Source: an uncultured Bacilli bacterium (GTDB lineage: Bacteria; Bacillota_I; Bacilli_A; RF39; UBA660). From it: a stretch of 64,000 nt of DNA. The stretch is from NCBI GenBank assembly GCA_947629375.1, contig CANRDN010000002.1, positions 1 to 64,000 on the forward strand. Reading direction: 5' to 3'. Made by a program: the position numbers and the translations under genes. The notes under the pieces are model-generated. The model was not told where the DNA came from. It made no database searches and saw only the letters and a program-made list of their open reading frames with translations. Positions 46,310 through 56,631 of the stretch are shown piece by piece. Numbering within the stretch: position 1 is the first letter of the stretch; every line of letters begins with the position of its first letter.

Positions 46310-47020
46310 ATGGCTACGCCACACATTGAATCAAAAAAAGAAGATATTGCAAAGGTTGTTCTAATGCCGGGAGACCCACTTAGAGCAAAGTACATTGCTG
46401 AGCATTTTTTAGAAAATTATCGACAAGTTAACACAGTAAGAAATGCTTTTGGTTACACAGGAACATATAAAGGAAAAGAAGTAACGGTGTTCGCATCAGG
46501 AATGGGAATGCCAAGTATTGGTATTTATTCTTATGAATTGTTTAAATTCTATGATGTCGATACAATTATAAGAATCGGTTCAGCTGGTTCATATACTGAA
46601 AAATTAGGTCTTTATGAAGTTTTACTTGTCGAAGGAGCATATTCTGAATCTAGTTTTGCTAAAGTTCAAGGGAATGAAATAAGAAATATTTTATATTCTA
46701 ACGAGGAAGTAAATAAAAAATTAGAAGAAACTGCTCAAGAGTTAAATATTAAATTAAATAAAGGAATTGTCCATAGCAGTGATGTTTTCTATAAAGAAAA
46801 TGATAATTTTAGAGAACTTTATGAAAAATATGGTTGTCTTGCTTGTGAAATGGAAACTTTTGCCCTTTTCCATAATGCTAATGTCTTAAATAAAAAAGCA
46901 TCAGCACTCGTAACAATATCTGATAACTTAGTAACAAAAGAAGAAACAACTAGTGAAGAAAGACAGAATAGCTTTACTAATATGATGAAAATAGCACTTG
47001 ATACAGCACTTAAATTATAA
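46310..47020 (+). CDS. deoD: Purine-nucleoside phosphorylase (DeoD type)
   Basis: 'MATPHIESKKEDIAKVVLMPGDPLRAKYIAEHFLEN', 'IIRIGSAGSY', 'CEMETFALF'. Confidence 0.95.
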   Translation: MATPHIESKKEDIAKVVLMPGDPLRAKYIAEHFLENYRQVNTVRNAFGYTGTYKGKEVTVFASGMGMPSIGIYSYELFKFYDVDTIIRIGSAGSYTEKLGLYEVLLVEGAYSESSFAKVQGNEIRNILYSNEEVNKKLEETAQELNIKLNKGIVHSSDVFYKENDNFRELYEKYGCLACEMETFALFHNANVLNKKASALVTISDNLVTKEETTSEERQNSFTNMMKIALDTALKL

Positions 47021-47059
47021 TTATTAAGTAAATGACCATAATAAGAAAGAGGTGAAAAA

Positions 47060-48322
47060 ATGGAGTACATCAAGAAAGAAAATGAACATTATAACCTTCA
47101 TATGATTAAGACCGATAAATTTAAATCTACCAGTATAGAGATAATATTCAGTAGAGAAATAAAAAAAGAAGAAATTACTTTAACGAACTTTTTAACTTCT
47201 TTAATGACATATACAACGAAGAAATATAATACTAAGATTAAATTTGCTCAGGAACTAGAAAATCTTTATGCAGCTCGTGTATTTCCTAGTTGCTATCGAT
47301 TAGGAAAAAATATGAATGTGGATTTCAATATGAAAGTTTTAAACGATAAGTATGCTGAAGATGGGCTTCTTGATAAAGCTTTTGAATTCTTAAAAGAAGT
47401 AATATTTAATCCAAAAGTCGAAAATAATGAGTTTTCTAAAGATGAATTTGAAATTATTAAAAATGAAGAAATATCTCAAATAGAAAGATTTAAAGAAGAT
47501 ACAAGAAAATATGCTATGTTAAGACTTATGGAACTAACGGATAGTACTAAACCTTTTTCTTATAATCTAAAGGGATATATGGAAGATCTTAACAAGATAA
47601 CAAGAGCTAATCTTTATGATTTCTATAAAAAATTTATTAATGACAGCACTGTCGATATCTTTATAGTAGGAAATATTGATTTTGATAAAGTTTCAAAGAT
47701 TGTTTTCGATAAATTTAATTTTTTAAATAAAAAAATAGAAAAAGATTCCCTTATGATAGAGTGGAATGATTATAATAAAGAAAGAAAAGAAGTTGTTGAA
47801 AATGATAATACTAATCAAGCAAAACTTGGTATTTCTTGTAGACTCCAGAATATTACTAAATTTGAAAGAGACTATGTTTTAAATATTTACAATACTATTC
47901 TTGGAGGAACACCAGACTCCAAATTCTTTAAAACGATACGAGAAAAGTTTTCTTTATGCTATTCTGTTTTGTCAGGAGCTAATAAATTGGATAATTTGTT
48001 AATTATTACTTCGGGCATTGCTAAAGAAAATTTCAAGAAAGCAATGATTCTTATCGAAAAAGAAATGGATAATATGAAAAAGGGTGATTTTACTAAGGAA
48101 GAAATAGATAGAGCTAAAGTTTGTTATCTATCTGGTTTAGATGAAATAGAAGACAATCCTCATCAAATTATTGCCCATTATTATGCTATGGATAAACTAG
48201 GATCAGATGATTTAGATGTAAAAAGAAAAATGATTAATAAAGTTACTAAAGAAGATATAATAAAACTATCTAATAAAATATATATAGATACAGTATTTTT
48301 GTTAGGTGGTGATAAAAAATGA
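47060..48322 (+). CDS. M16-family peptidase-like protein without HxxEH (YmfF-like)
   Basis: M16 fold-like sequence, no HxxEH motif; paired with an active-type M16. Confidence 0.75.
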   Translation: MEYIKKENEHYNLHMIKTDKFKSTSIEIIFSREIKKEEITLTNFLTSLMTYTTKKYNTKIKFAQELENLYAARVFPSCYRLGKNMNVDFNMKVLNDKYAEDGLLDKAFEFLKEVIFNPKVENNEFSKDEFEIIKNEEISQIERFKEDTRKYAMLRLMELTDSTKPFSYNLKGYMEDLNKITRANLYDFYKKFINDSTVDIFIVGNIDFDKVSKIVFDKFNFLNKKIEKDSLMIEWNDYNKERKEVVENDNTNQAKLGISCRLQNITKFERDYVLNIYNTILGGTPDSKFFKTIREKFSLCYSVLSGANKLDNLLIITSGIAKENFKKAMILIEKEMDNMKKGDFTKEEIDRAKVCYLSGLDEIEDNPHQIIAHYYAMDKLGSDDLDVKRKMINKVTKEDIIKLSNKIYIDTVFLLGGDKK

Positions 48323-49602
48323 CTATAAAAGAATTAAAAGGTTTAGATGTTAAAATATATTGTGAAACACTCGATAACGGATTAAGACTATTTTTAATAC
48401 CATATAGTAATCGTAACAATTATTATATTAATTATGCTACAAATTATGGAGCAGAAGTAGATGAGTTTGTTTCTTGTGTTACAGGTAAAAAGACAAAAAA
48501 ACCATATGGAGTAGCTCATTTCCTAGAACATAAAGTCTTTGAACAGGAAGATGGAATAGATCCATTTACTTATTATTCTGAGAGTGGGGCAGATGTAAAT
48601 GCTTCTACCGGATACAAATTAACATCGTATACTGTCGATGGAATCAACAATTTTGAAGATAACCTAAACTATTTATTAGATTTTGTAAACACTCCTTATT
48701 TCACAGATGAAAACGTCGAAAAGGAAAAGGGAATTATCATCGAAGAATTAAATATGTACAAGGATCAACCGGAAAACATTCTTTATGAAGAAAGCAATAA
48801 ACTTTTATTTCAAAAGCATCCGATGAGAATAGATATTGGAGGAACACCCAGCAGTGTAAGAAAAATTACTAAAGAAATATTATACGATTGTTATGATACA
48901 TTCTATCAACCAAGTAATATGTTCTTGCTCGTAGCAGGTAACTTTGATGTCGAAAAGGTTTTAAATATTGTTAAAAATAATAAAAAATTAAATTCTAAGA
49001 AAATAAAGAAGGAAATCAAAGTAACTAAAGTAAAAGAACCAGTTGAAGTTAATATTAAAGAAAAAGAAATAAAAATAGATAATATTATTGTACCTAAATT
49101 GTTTTTTAACATTAAATCACCTTTAAAAGAATTAGAAAAAGAAGAAAAATATAAATATATAATATCTGCTGATATTCTTTCATATATTTTGTTCGGAGAA
49201 TCGTCAGACTTTAAGGAAGAAATGCTTAAGAAGAATCTATTTAGTTTGTTTTTCTGTTCTTGTGATGCAGTTGATGACCTTCTAATATATGAATTTATTG
49301 CTGAATCTAAAAAACCTTATGAAGTAAAAGATGAAATTATTAAATGCTTTAAAAATAGAAAAATAACTAAAGAAGATGTAGAAAGAATCAAAAAAGTAAA
49401 GATATCTTTGGAAGTTATGGCAAGTGATAGACCTTATGCTCTTTTAGATGTAGCACTTAATCATCTAATTGATTATGGTGATATCATCTATAACAAAATG
49501 GATATTATAAGAAGTATTACTCTTGAGGACGTAGAAAAAGTAAGAAATGACATCTTAATCGATAATAACTGCTTTATAGTGGGGTATCCCAAAGAAAAAT
49601 AA
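48319..49602 (+). CDS. M16-family zinc peptidase (YmfH-like)
   Basis: 'AHFLEHKVF' (HxxEH) and downstream 'EKGIIIEELNMY'. Confidence 0.88.
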   Translation: MTIKELKGLDVKIYCETLDNGLRLFLIPYSNRNNYYINYATNYGAEVDEFVSCVTGKKTKKPYGVAHFLEHKVFEQEDGIDPFTYYSESGADVNASTGYKLTSYTVDGINNFEDNLNYLLDFVNTPYFTDENVEKEKGIIIEELNMYKDQPENILYEESNKLLFQKHPMRIDIGGTPSSVRKITKEILYDCYDTFYQPSNMFLLVAGNFDVEKVLNIVKNNKKLNSKKIKKEIKVTKVKEPVEVNIKEKEIKIDNIIVPKLFFNIKSPLKELEKEEKYKYIISADILSYILFGESSDFKEEMLKKNLFSLFFCSCDAVDDLLIYEFIAESKKPYEVKDEIIKCFKNRKITKEDVERIKKVKISLEVMASDRPYALLDVALNHLIDYGDIIYNKMDIIRSITLEDVEKVRNDILIDNNCFIVGYPKEK

Positions 49603-49628
49603 ATCTATGTAAAAACATAGATTTTTTT
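49601..49628 (+). terminator. Intrinsic terminator
   Basis: AAATCTATG-taaaaa-CATAGATTT plus T-run. Confidence 0.8.
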
Positions 49629-49658
49629 AATTTATAATCTTTTTCTTTTTAAGTATTA

Positions 49659-49667
49659 TGATATAAT
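49659..49667 (+). promoter_or_regulatory. Extended -10 element TGATATAAT
   Basis: TGnTATAAT upstream of the HerA-like gene. Confidence 0.4.
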
Positions 49668-49683
49668 TATACTAGGTGAGACT

Positions 49684-51468
49684 ATGGTAGGAAGTTTAGG
49701 AAAAATAATAGATATTAATGGAAATTATGTAATAATAAAAATAGACTTTGATGTTACAACTTATGGAAACCTTATGAATGTACACGTTGTATTTGAAGAA
49801 GGTAACAAAAAAATAGTAGGTGAAATATTAAAAGTTACTTTGGGAGAAATAACTGTAGGTGTAGTTGGAGAACTTGAAAATAATATTTTCGTTCCAGGAA
49901 TTGCAGCAAAACCAGCATTCTCTTCTACAGTAAGAATTATTAATAAGGACGAATTACAACTTGTTTTAGGACCTGAAGAAATAACGGATAATGAACATTT
50001 GTATTTAGGAAAATCATCAATATATAATGGTTATAAAATCAATGTCGACGTAAATCAATTCTTTAGTAATCACTTTGCCATACTTGGTAACACTGGTAGT
50101 GGAAAAAGTTGTACCTTTGCAAGAATTGTTCAAAATATATTTACAACATCAAAATATTTACCAGTAAACGCTAATATATTTGTATTCGATGCTTATGGTG
50201 AATATAAAAATGCTTTTGCTTTCTTACATAATTTTAATGATCAGTTAAATTATAAAGCTTATACAACAAATTTACAGAATACAGATCCTGAAAGTGATTT
50301 GTTAAGAATACCTTTGTGGCTATTGGATGTAGATGATATCGCACTTCTTTTAAATGCATCAGAGCCAAACCAATTGCCAATAATTGAAAAAGCTCTTAAA
50401 CTTGTTCCAATATTAAAAGGAACTGACGAAGAAGCTATAAAATGTAAAAATGATATCATTGCAAGAGCACTTCTAGATATCTTACAAAGTGGAAAAGATT
50501 CAATAAAGATAAGAGACCAGATTACGGCAGTTTTAACGACATTCCACACAGATTTATTGAGCCTTGAAAGTGAAATAAGACAGCCAGGATATGTTAGAAC
50601 TTTAAAACAATGTATCTATGTCGACAATTCAGGTAAGATGCAAGAGATGGAACTTGTCGTAAACTTTATTCAGACTTTTGTTATCGATGGATACGAAATA
50701 CCTAATCCAAAAGGTAATGTAATGTATGATTTGAGTGATTTAGAAAACGCTTTAGATTTCTCTTTGATTTCTGAAGGAATATTAAAAAGTGATAAAGTAT
50801 TCGATTATGCCAATATTTTGTCAGTTAGACTTCATACTCTTGCAAGTGGTGACTATAAAGAATATTTTAAATATCCGAAAATGGTTACTAAGAGTGGATT
50901 TATAAGAGATTTAATCACTTCAAGAAGTGGTGGAAAAGCTCAGTTAATTGGATTCAACATCAACTATATAGATGATAGAACAGCTAAATCAATCACTAAA
51001 ATAATCTCTAAAATATTATTTGAAGTTGCTGTTAACAGTGAAAATCGTGGAAAAATACCATTCCATATCATTATCGAAGAAGCTCATAGATATGTTCAAA
51101 AAGATATCGACCAAGAATTGCTTGGTTACAACATCTTCGATAGAATTACTAAAGAGGGAAGAAAATATGGTGTTGTTTTAGGCCTTATTACTCAAAGACC
51201 TAGTGAACTTAGTGAAACAAGTATTTCCCAGTGTTCTAACTTTATGGTATTAAGAACTCTACACCCAAGAGACTTACAATACATAAAAGAAATGGTACCA
51301 AATGTTACAGAAGAAATTCTAGCAATTTTAAAAACTTTACAGCCAGGAAGTGCGATTGCCTTTGGAAGTGCATTTAAGGTTCCTGTATCAATAAAGATGG
51401 ATAAACCAGATCCACAACCATACAGTTACAATAGTGATGTAGCAAAAATATGGTATGCATTAAATTAA
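49684..51468 (+). CDS. HerA/DUF87-type hexameric ATPase
   Basis: HAS-barrel-like N-terminus; Walker A ILGNTGSGKSCTFARIV; 'FHIIIEEAHRYV', 'GLITQRPSELSETSISQCSNF'. Confidence 0.88.
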   Translation: MVGSLGKIIDINGNYVIIKIDFDVTTYGNLMNVHVVFEEGNKKIVGEILKVTLGEITVGVVGELENNIFVPGIAAKPAFSSTVRIINKDELQLVLGPEEITDNEHLYLGKSSIYNGYKINVDVNQFFSNHFAILGNTGSGKSCTFARIVQNIFTTSKYLPVNANIFVFDAYGEYKNAFAFLHNFNDQLNYKAYTTNLQNTDPESDLLRIPLWLLDVDDIALLLNASEPNQLPIIEKALKLVPILKGTDEEAIKCKNDIIARALLDILQSGKDSIKIRDQITAVLTTFHTDLLSLESEIRQPGYVRTLKQCIYVDNSGKMQEMELVVNFIQTFVIDGYEIPNPKGNVMYDLSDLENALDFSLISEGILKSDKVFDYANILSVRLHTLASGDYKEYFKYPKMVTKSGFIRDLITSRSGGKAQLIGFNINYIDDRTAKSITKIISKILFEVAVNSENRGKIPFHIIIEEAHRYVQKDIDQELLGYNIFDRITKEGRKYGVVLGLITQRPSELSETSISQCSNFMVLRTLHPRDLQYIKEMVPNVTEEILAILKTLQPGSAIAFGSAFKVPVSIKMDKPDPQPYSYNSDVAKIWYALN

Positions 51469-51528
51469 TACTTTAAAAATTAAAATTTATATGATAGAAT
51501 ATCTATATAAGACTATGGAGGATAGATT

Positions 51529-51978
51529 ATGGCTTTTACAAAATTTATAGGGAAGTTAACTGGAAATGATCAAGATGACCCAGATACAATCGATACAGAA
51601 GGTTATGAAGAAGAAAGTTTACCTGCAAGAAAAGACAATACAATGATTCTTTTAGAACCACGCGCATACTCAGAATCTCAACAAATTGCTGATTATTTAA
51701 AAGGTAATTCTTCAGTTGTAGTAAATTTAAGAAGAGTAACACCAGATCAAGCAAAAAGAATAGTAGATTTTTTAAGTGGTACTATTTACGCAATCGAAGG
51801 AGATCTTCAAAAATTAGGTGGAGGAATATTTTTGTGTACACCTAAGACTGTTAATGTTGAAGGAAAAATCTCTGATGAAGGATTAAAAGGAAAAGAAACA
51901 AAAGGTCAATCTGCTAAATCAAAAGCAGCAGCTACTGATAACGAAGAAAATAACGATGATGACGAGTTCAATTTCTAA
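51529..51978 (+). CDS. sepF: Cell division protein SepF
   Basis: 'LLEPRAYSESQQIADYLKGNSSVVVNLRRVTPDQAKRIVDFLSGTIYAIEGDLQKLGGGIFLCTP'. Confidence 0.95.
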   Translation: MAFTKFIGKLTGNDQDDPDTIDTEGYEEESLPARKDNTMILLEPRAYSESQQIADYLKGNSSVVVNLRRVTPDQAKRIVDFLSGTIYAIEGDLQKLGGGIFLCTPKTVNVEGKISDEGLKGKETKGQSAKSKAAATDNEENNDDDEFNF

Positions 51979-52013
51979 TATTTAAGTACTCTATATAAAA
52001 AGAGGGTGATGTA

Positions 52014-52445
52014 ATGGACAGATTTACCATAACCGATAGAGGTTATGATGTCTCACAAGTAAATAAGTTTGTTGATAACGTTATAAGTCACACAGAATCA
52101 ATGCTCGAAAAGATGAAGAAACAACAAAGAGAAATGGATGATTTAAAAAGACAAATAGAAACTTATAAGAGAATAGAAAGTGACTTAAGAAGTGCTCTAT
52201 TTAAAGCTGAACAAGCTAGTAACGATATAAAGAAACAAGCTTACGATGAGAAAAATGTTATTATAGAAGAAGCAAGACGTAATGCTTCAAGAATAATAAA
52301 TGATGCTCTATTAAGAGCAGAAAAAATCGAACTTAAAACAGATACCCTTGAAAGAAATATGAGAATCTTTAAAAAGAAATTAAAACTTGTTGTCGAACAA
52401 CAATTAAGTGTCATTGATGAAATAGAAGAACTAGATTTAAAATAG
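52014..52445 (+). CDS. DivIVA-domain protein
   Basis: 'RGYDVSQVNKFVDNVISHTESML' and coiled coil; after sepF. Confidence 0.85.
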   Translation: MDRFTITDRGYDVSQVNKFVDNVISHTESMLEKMKKQQREMDDLKRQIETYKRIESDLRSALFKAEQASNDIKKQAYDEKNVIIEEARRNASRIINDALLRAEKIELKTDTLERNMRIFKKKLKLVVEQQLSVIDEIEELDLK

Positions 52446-52461
52446 TTCTTTTTTATTGCAC

Positions 52462-52484
52462 AAAAAAACTCGCCATCGACGAGT
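52462..52484 (-). terminator. Intrinsic terminator for rpmB (minus strand)
   Basis: Minus strand ACTCG-...-CGAGT plus T7. Confidence 0.7.
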
Positions 52485-52495
52485 AATTTTTATTA

Positions 52496-52693
52496 TTAAG
52501 CAGCTTCTTCTGTGTTAACTTTATCAGCTTTTCTTAAAGTTCTTGCTTCTTTAGCACTAATTCTTACTCTAGTACCGTCTTCAAGTCTTACAACTTGTAA
52601 GTTTAATGCTTGAGTACTATTTGTTGTATTTAATGCGTGAGAACGTAATCTTTTTCTTTTATTTGGTTTTCTACTAGATATATTAATAGCCAT
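52496..52693 (-). CDS. rpmB: 50S ribosomal protein L28
   Basis: 'RLRSHALNTTNSTQALNLQVVRLEDGTRVRISAKEARTL' L28 pattern; AGGAGG RBS on minus strand. Confidence 0.82.
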   Translation of the reverse strand: MAINISSRKPNKRKRLRSHALNTTNSTQALNLQVVRLEDGTRVRISAKEARTLRKADKVNTEEAA

Positions 52694-52778
52694 ATTTAGA
52701 CCTCCTCTTAAAATAAATCACTTGCTAGATAACTTTATCATAAATTTTGCCTTAAGTCAAATGTTTTCGGGTTTAATG

Positions 52779-52787
52779 TGTTATAAT
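52779..52787 (+). promoter_or_regulatory. Extended -10 element TGTTATAAT
   Basis: TGnTATAAT 23 nt before the dnaE start. Confidence 0.45.
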
Positions 52788-52810
52788 ACAATTAGAAAGG
52801 AAGTGCAATT

Positions 52811-55729
52811 ATGTATATACCACTATATGTCAAAAGTAATTATACTTTTTTATCTAGTTTAGTTAAAATTGATGAATTAGTAAAAAAATGCAGTGAATTA
52901 AAAATACCAAGTGTTGCATTATGTGATAATAATATGATTGCTACGATGTATTTCTATAAAGAATGTAAAAAAAATAATATAAAACCAATTATTGGATTAG
53001 AAGTTAATATTGAGGGTGATATACTTCTATATGCCAAAAATTATCAAGGATATCAAAACTTACTAAAAATAGTATCAGATATAGATGAAGTAAGTATCGA
53101 TGTTTTAAAAAAGTATAGAAGTGATTTGTTATTAATAATCCCTTATAGCAGTAAAGATTTATTTAGTAAACTTTCTAATATTTTTGTGGATACTTATATA
53201 GGTGTTTCCAATAAAGAAGAAGTAGAAAGTGCTAGTAATATAACAGATAAACTTATTTTTATAAATAAAGTCTTATATTTAGAGAAAAAAGAAAGTGAAT
53301 ACTTTAAATATGCTTTAATGATGAAAGAGAAGAAAAATGTCTTCGATAACATTACATTCGAGGATAATTTTAACTATTTATTAGATTATGATACAGCAGT
53401 AAGTCTTACTAACAAAAAGGTAGTAGATGAGACAGTCAAAGTAAGTGATTTATGTAATGTAGATTTCCCTGAAAGTAAAAATAGAATTCCTCACTACAAC
53501 AATAATTTAAATATTGCAAGTGACGAGTACTTAAGAAAATTAAGTATTCAAGGAATTACTAAAAGACTCAAAGGAAATGTTTCTGAAGACTACAAGAAAA
53601 GATTGTTGTACGAATTAGATGTCATCAAGAATATGGGGTTTTCTGACTATTTCTTAATTGTCTATGACTATGTAAAATATGCTAAAAAAAGTGGCATATT
53701 AGTAGGGCCTGGAAGAGGAAGTGCAGGGGGAAGTTTAGTCGCATACTCGCTTGGAATAATTGATGTTGATCCTCTTAAATATGGACTTTTATTTGAAAGA
53801 TTTTTAAATCCTGGAAGAGTAACGATGCCCGATATCGATATCGATTTTCCAGATTCCTATCGTGATCAAGTAATCGATTATACAAGAGAAAAGTACGGTG
53901 AAAAGAAAGTAGCAGGAATAATTGCTATTGGTACTTTAAAAGCTAAAGCTGTTTTAGATGATGTTGCAAGAATTTTGAAAGTAGAGCAGAACAAAGTAGA
54001 TAGATTAAAAAGATTTATCGAACTTAACTCTAAATTAAAAGATGTCTATGAAAAGAATCCTGAATTTAAAAATATTGTCGATAATGATGATATCTTGCAA
54101 AGATTATATAAATTATCCTTATACTTTGAAGGATTCCCTAAAAATACGACAGTGCACGCATCGGGTATTGTAATATCAGAGACAGACTTAGATGACATAA
54201 TACCTCTTGTTAAGCAAGATGGAGTGTACATAAGTTCCTTTGAAATGGCTTATCTTGAAGAACTTGGCCTTTTAAAGATGGATTTTCTTGGAAATAGAAA
54301 CTTATCTACTATTATGGAAATACTTGAAAGTATTAAAAATAAAGAAGAAAAAGAAGTTAATTTTAACGATATTCCTTTAGATGATAAAGATACTTTAAAG
54401 CTATTTTACGATGTTGATACCAATGGAATTTTCCAATTTGATACCGATACGATGAAAAACTTAATTAAAAGATTAAAGATAACTAAGTTTGACGATATAG
54501 TAGCAGCAGATGCTCTTGTAAGACCTGGACCTGATACCAATACTTATATCGAAAGAAAAAGTAAAAATATAAAATTGAGTTACCCAAATGACAAATTAAA
54601 AGAAATACTAGAACCTACTTATGGTGTTTTGGTATACCAAGAACAGATAATGCAGATTGCTAATGTTATGGCAGATTTTACGATGTCAGAAGCAGATAAT
54701 TTAAGAAGAGCTATGTCTAAAAAGAAAAGAGATCTATTAAAAGTTCAAGAAGAAAAGTTTATCGAGGGGTCTCTAAAAAATGGCTATGACTACCAATTTG
54801 CTAAAAAAATGTACGAAGATATTTTATCTTTTGCTGAATATGGTTTTAATAAATCACACGCCGTTTCCTATTCGATTATCGCATACAAAATGGGATACTT
54901 GAAGTGTCACTATCCAAAATACTTCTATCTTAATATCTTATCGATGATGATAGGAAATGACTCAAAATCTTCAAATGTGGTAAGAGAAGCAAGATCTAAA
55001 GGTGTAAAGTTTTATCTTCCAAATATAAATACAAGTACAGAAAAGTTTGAAATAGTGGATGATGGAATCTTATTTCCTCTTTCAAACATAAAAAATATTG
55101 GAGTAAATACAGCAATCGAAATAAGAGAGATAAGAAAAGATGGATTCAAAGACTTATTTCACTGCCTTACTAAATTAAGTGAGATAGGAATAAATAAAAA
55201 AGTAATCGAGTCTTTGGTGTTCTCATCTTGTTTCAGTGACTTTTCTTACAATAAGAAAACAATAATTGAAAATCTTGATAACTTACTAACTTTTGCTTAT
55301 ATTGCTAAAGGTCTACCTGAAGATATGATTGAACATCCATCTATCGAGGTTAAAGAAGAGTATGATAATGCCTTTCTAATGGAAAAAGAAAAAGAATTGT
55401 TTGGATTCTACTTAAGTTATCATCCGACAACAAAATACAAAGATAAATACCAAGTAATAAATTTAAATGAAATAAAAAATTATGTTGGTAAAATAATTGA
55501 TACGATTATTCTTGTCGAAAAAGTTAAAGTTCACAAGGATAAATTTGGTAAAGATATGGCATTTATCACGGGAAGTGATGAGCTTGACTCGATAGAGTAT
55601 GTGTCTTTTTCCGATGTATTTAAAGAAATTCGCGAAGTAGAGAAAGGAAATATTCTACTTGTCCAAGGCAAAGTCGATAGAAGAGATAATCTTCAAATAA
55701 TTATGGAAAAAGCAAAAATAATTGGTTAA
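52811..55729 (+). CDS. dnaE: DNA polymerase III alpha subunit, DnaE type
   Basis: 'GPGRGSAGGSLVAYSLGI', 'PDIDIDFPDSYRDQVIDYTREKYG', 'YQEQIMQIA', 'FNKSHAVSYSIIAYKMGYLKCHYP'. Confidence 0.96.
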   Translation: MYIPLYVKSNYTFLSSLVKIDELVKKCSELKIPSVALCDNNMIATMYFYKECKKNNIKPIIGLEVNIEGDILLYAKNYQGYQNLLKIVSDIDEVSIDVLKKYRSDLLLIIPYSSKDLFSKLSNIFVDTYIGVSNKEEVESASNITDKLIFINKVLYLEKKESEYFKYALMMKEKKNVFDNITFEDNFNYLLDYDTAVSLTNKKVVDETVKVSDLCNVDFPESKNRIPHYNNNLNIASDEYLRKLSIQGITKRLKGNVSEDYKKRLLYELDVIKNMGFSDYFLIVYDYVKYAKKSGILVGPGRGSAGGSLVAYSLGIIDVDPLKYGLLFERFLNPGRVTMPDIDIDFPDSYRDQVIDYTREKYGEKKVAGIIAIGTLKAKAVLDDVARILKVEQNKVDRLKRFIELNSKLKDVYEKNPEFKNIVDNDDILQRLYKLSLYFEGFPKNTTVHASGIVISETDLDDIIPLVKQDGVYISSFEMAYLEELGLLKMDFLGNRNLSTIMEILESIKNKEEKEVNFNDIPLDDKDTLKLFYDVDTNGIFQFDTDTMKNLIKRLKITKFDDIVAADALVRPGPDTNTYIERKSKNIKLSYPNDKLKEILEPTYGVLVYQEQIMQIANVMADFTMSEADNLRRAMSKKKRDLLKVQEEKFIEGSLKNGYDYQFAKKMYEDILSFAEYGFNKSHAVSYSIIAYKMGYLKCHYPKYFYLNILSMMIGNDSKSSNVVREARSKGVKFYLPNINTSTEKFEIVDDGILFPLSNIKNIGVNTAIEIREIRKDGFKDLFHCLTKLSEIGINKKVIESLVFSSCFSDFSYNKKTIIENLDNLLTFAYIAKGLPEDMIEHPSIEVKEEYDNAFLMEKEKELFGFYLSYHPTTKYKDKYQVINLNEIKNYVGKIIDTIILVEKVKVHKDKFGKDMAFITGSDELDSIEYVSFSDVFKEIREVEKGNILLVQGKVDRRDNLQIIMEKAKIIG

Positions 55730-55779
55730 GTAATTATATTTATGTTATATTTATATTATATAAAGAGTGGTGATAATAG

Positions 55780-56616
55780 ATGGATATACAATTTGTTGTT
55801 AATGATTATCTTTTAGCGTGGAATATACTCTTTAGACCTTCAATTTCTGAAGACATTCAAAAGCTAAAAGAAAGATTATGGAAAAACTACAAAAAAGAAT
55901 ATATGAAGCTTGAAAAAGAAAATGTAGAGATATTAAAGTACACGAATGACTTTATACCCGATGATGACACAGTCTACAACTTTGTCTTTGAAAGTGAAGA
56001 GTATAAGCTTGTCAAAAAGCAGACGGAAAAGTATCGTAGATTCCTTATGAAAATATGGGATCAACATCAAAAAGAAATACAGGCAGCTCTAAAAGATCTT
56101 TTAAGATTCAAAGTAGAAAACAAATATCAAATACTTGTTATCCATCCTTATTTTGATAATATAGAGTTCTTAAAAAAGAATCCTAAAAAGAATATTGTCT
56201 GGGGTAAAAAAGAAGACACTGAAGATGGATTAAAAGCCATAATGAGAGTACTTTTTACTGCTGTTAAATATGAACTTGGCGATTACCAAGAGCAAAATAA
56301 AGAATTAGTAACAGCTATTTTAGATTTACTTGTAACAAATGAAATATACACAAGAGTATCAGGTTACTCAAGATACGATGAAGGAATAAAAAGATTAAAA
56401 CTACTAAAAAGACAACTTTATCCTTATTGGTTAATGTATCAAGGAGCAGATAGAGAAGAACTAGTAAGCTTTATGATGCGTGATAAGTTGCCATTCGATA
56501 TCGATAAATATCCAATCGAGAAGGGGTTGAGAAAAGTAGATTTAAAAGAATTTATCGATTTCTGTTGTAATAATCAGAGGTATATTATCAGATTGAATGA
56601 ATTAGATAAAATGTAA
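55780..56616 (+). CDS. Hypothetical protein between dnaE and polC
   Basis: Intact 278-aa ORF with RBS, closely followed by polC. Confidence 0.6.
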   Translation: MDIQFVVNDYLLAWNILFRPSISEDIQKLKERLWKNYKKEYMKLEKENVEILKYTNDFIPDDDTVYNFVFESEEYKLVKKQTEKYRRFLMKIWDQHQKEIQAALKDLLRFKVENKYQILVIHPYFDNIEFLKKNPKKNIVWGKKEDTEDGLKAIMRVLFTAVKYELGDYQEQNKELVTAILDLLVTNEIYTRVSGYSRYDEGIKRLKLLKRQLYPYWLMYQGADREELVSFMMRDKLPFDIDKYPIEKGLRKVDLKEFIDFCCNNQRYIIRLNELDKM

Positions 56617-56631
56617 ATAGAGAGGTAGAAT

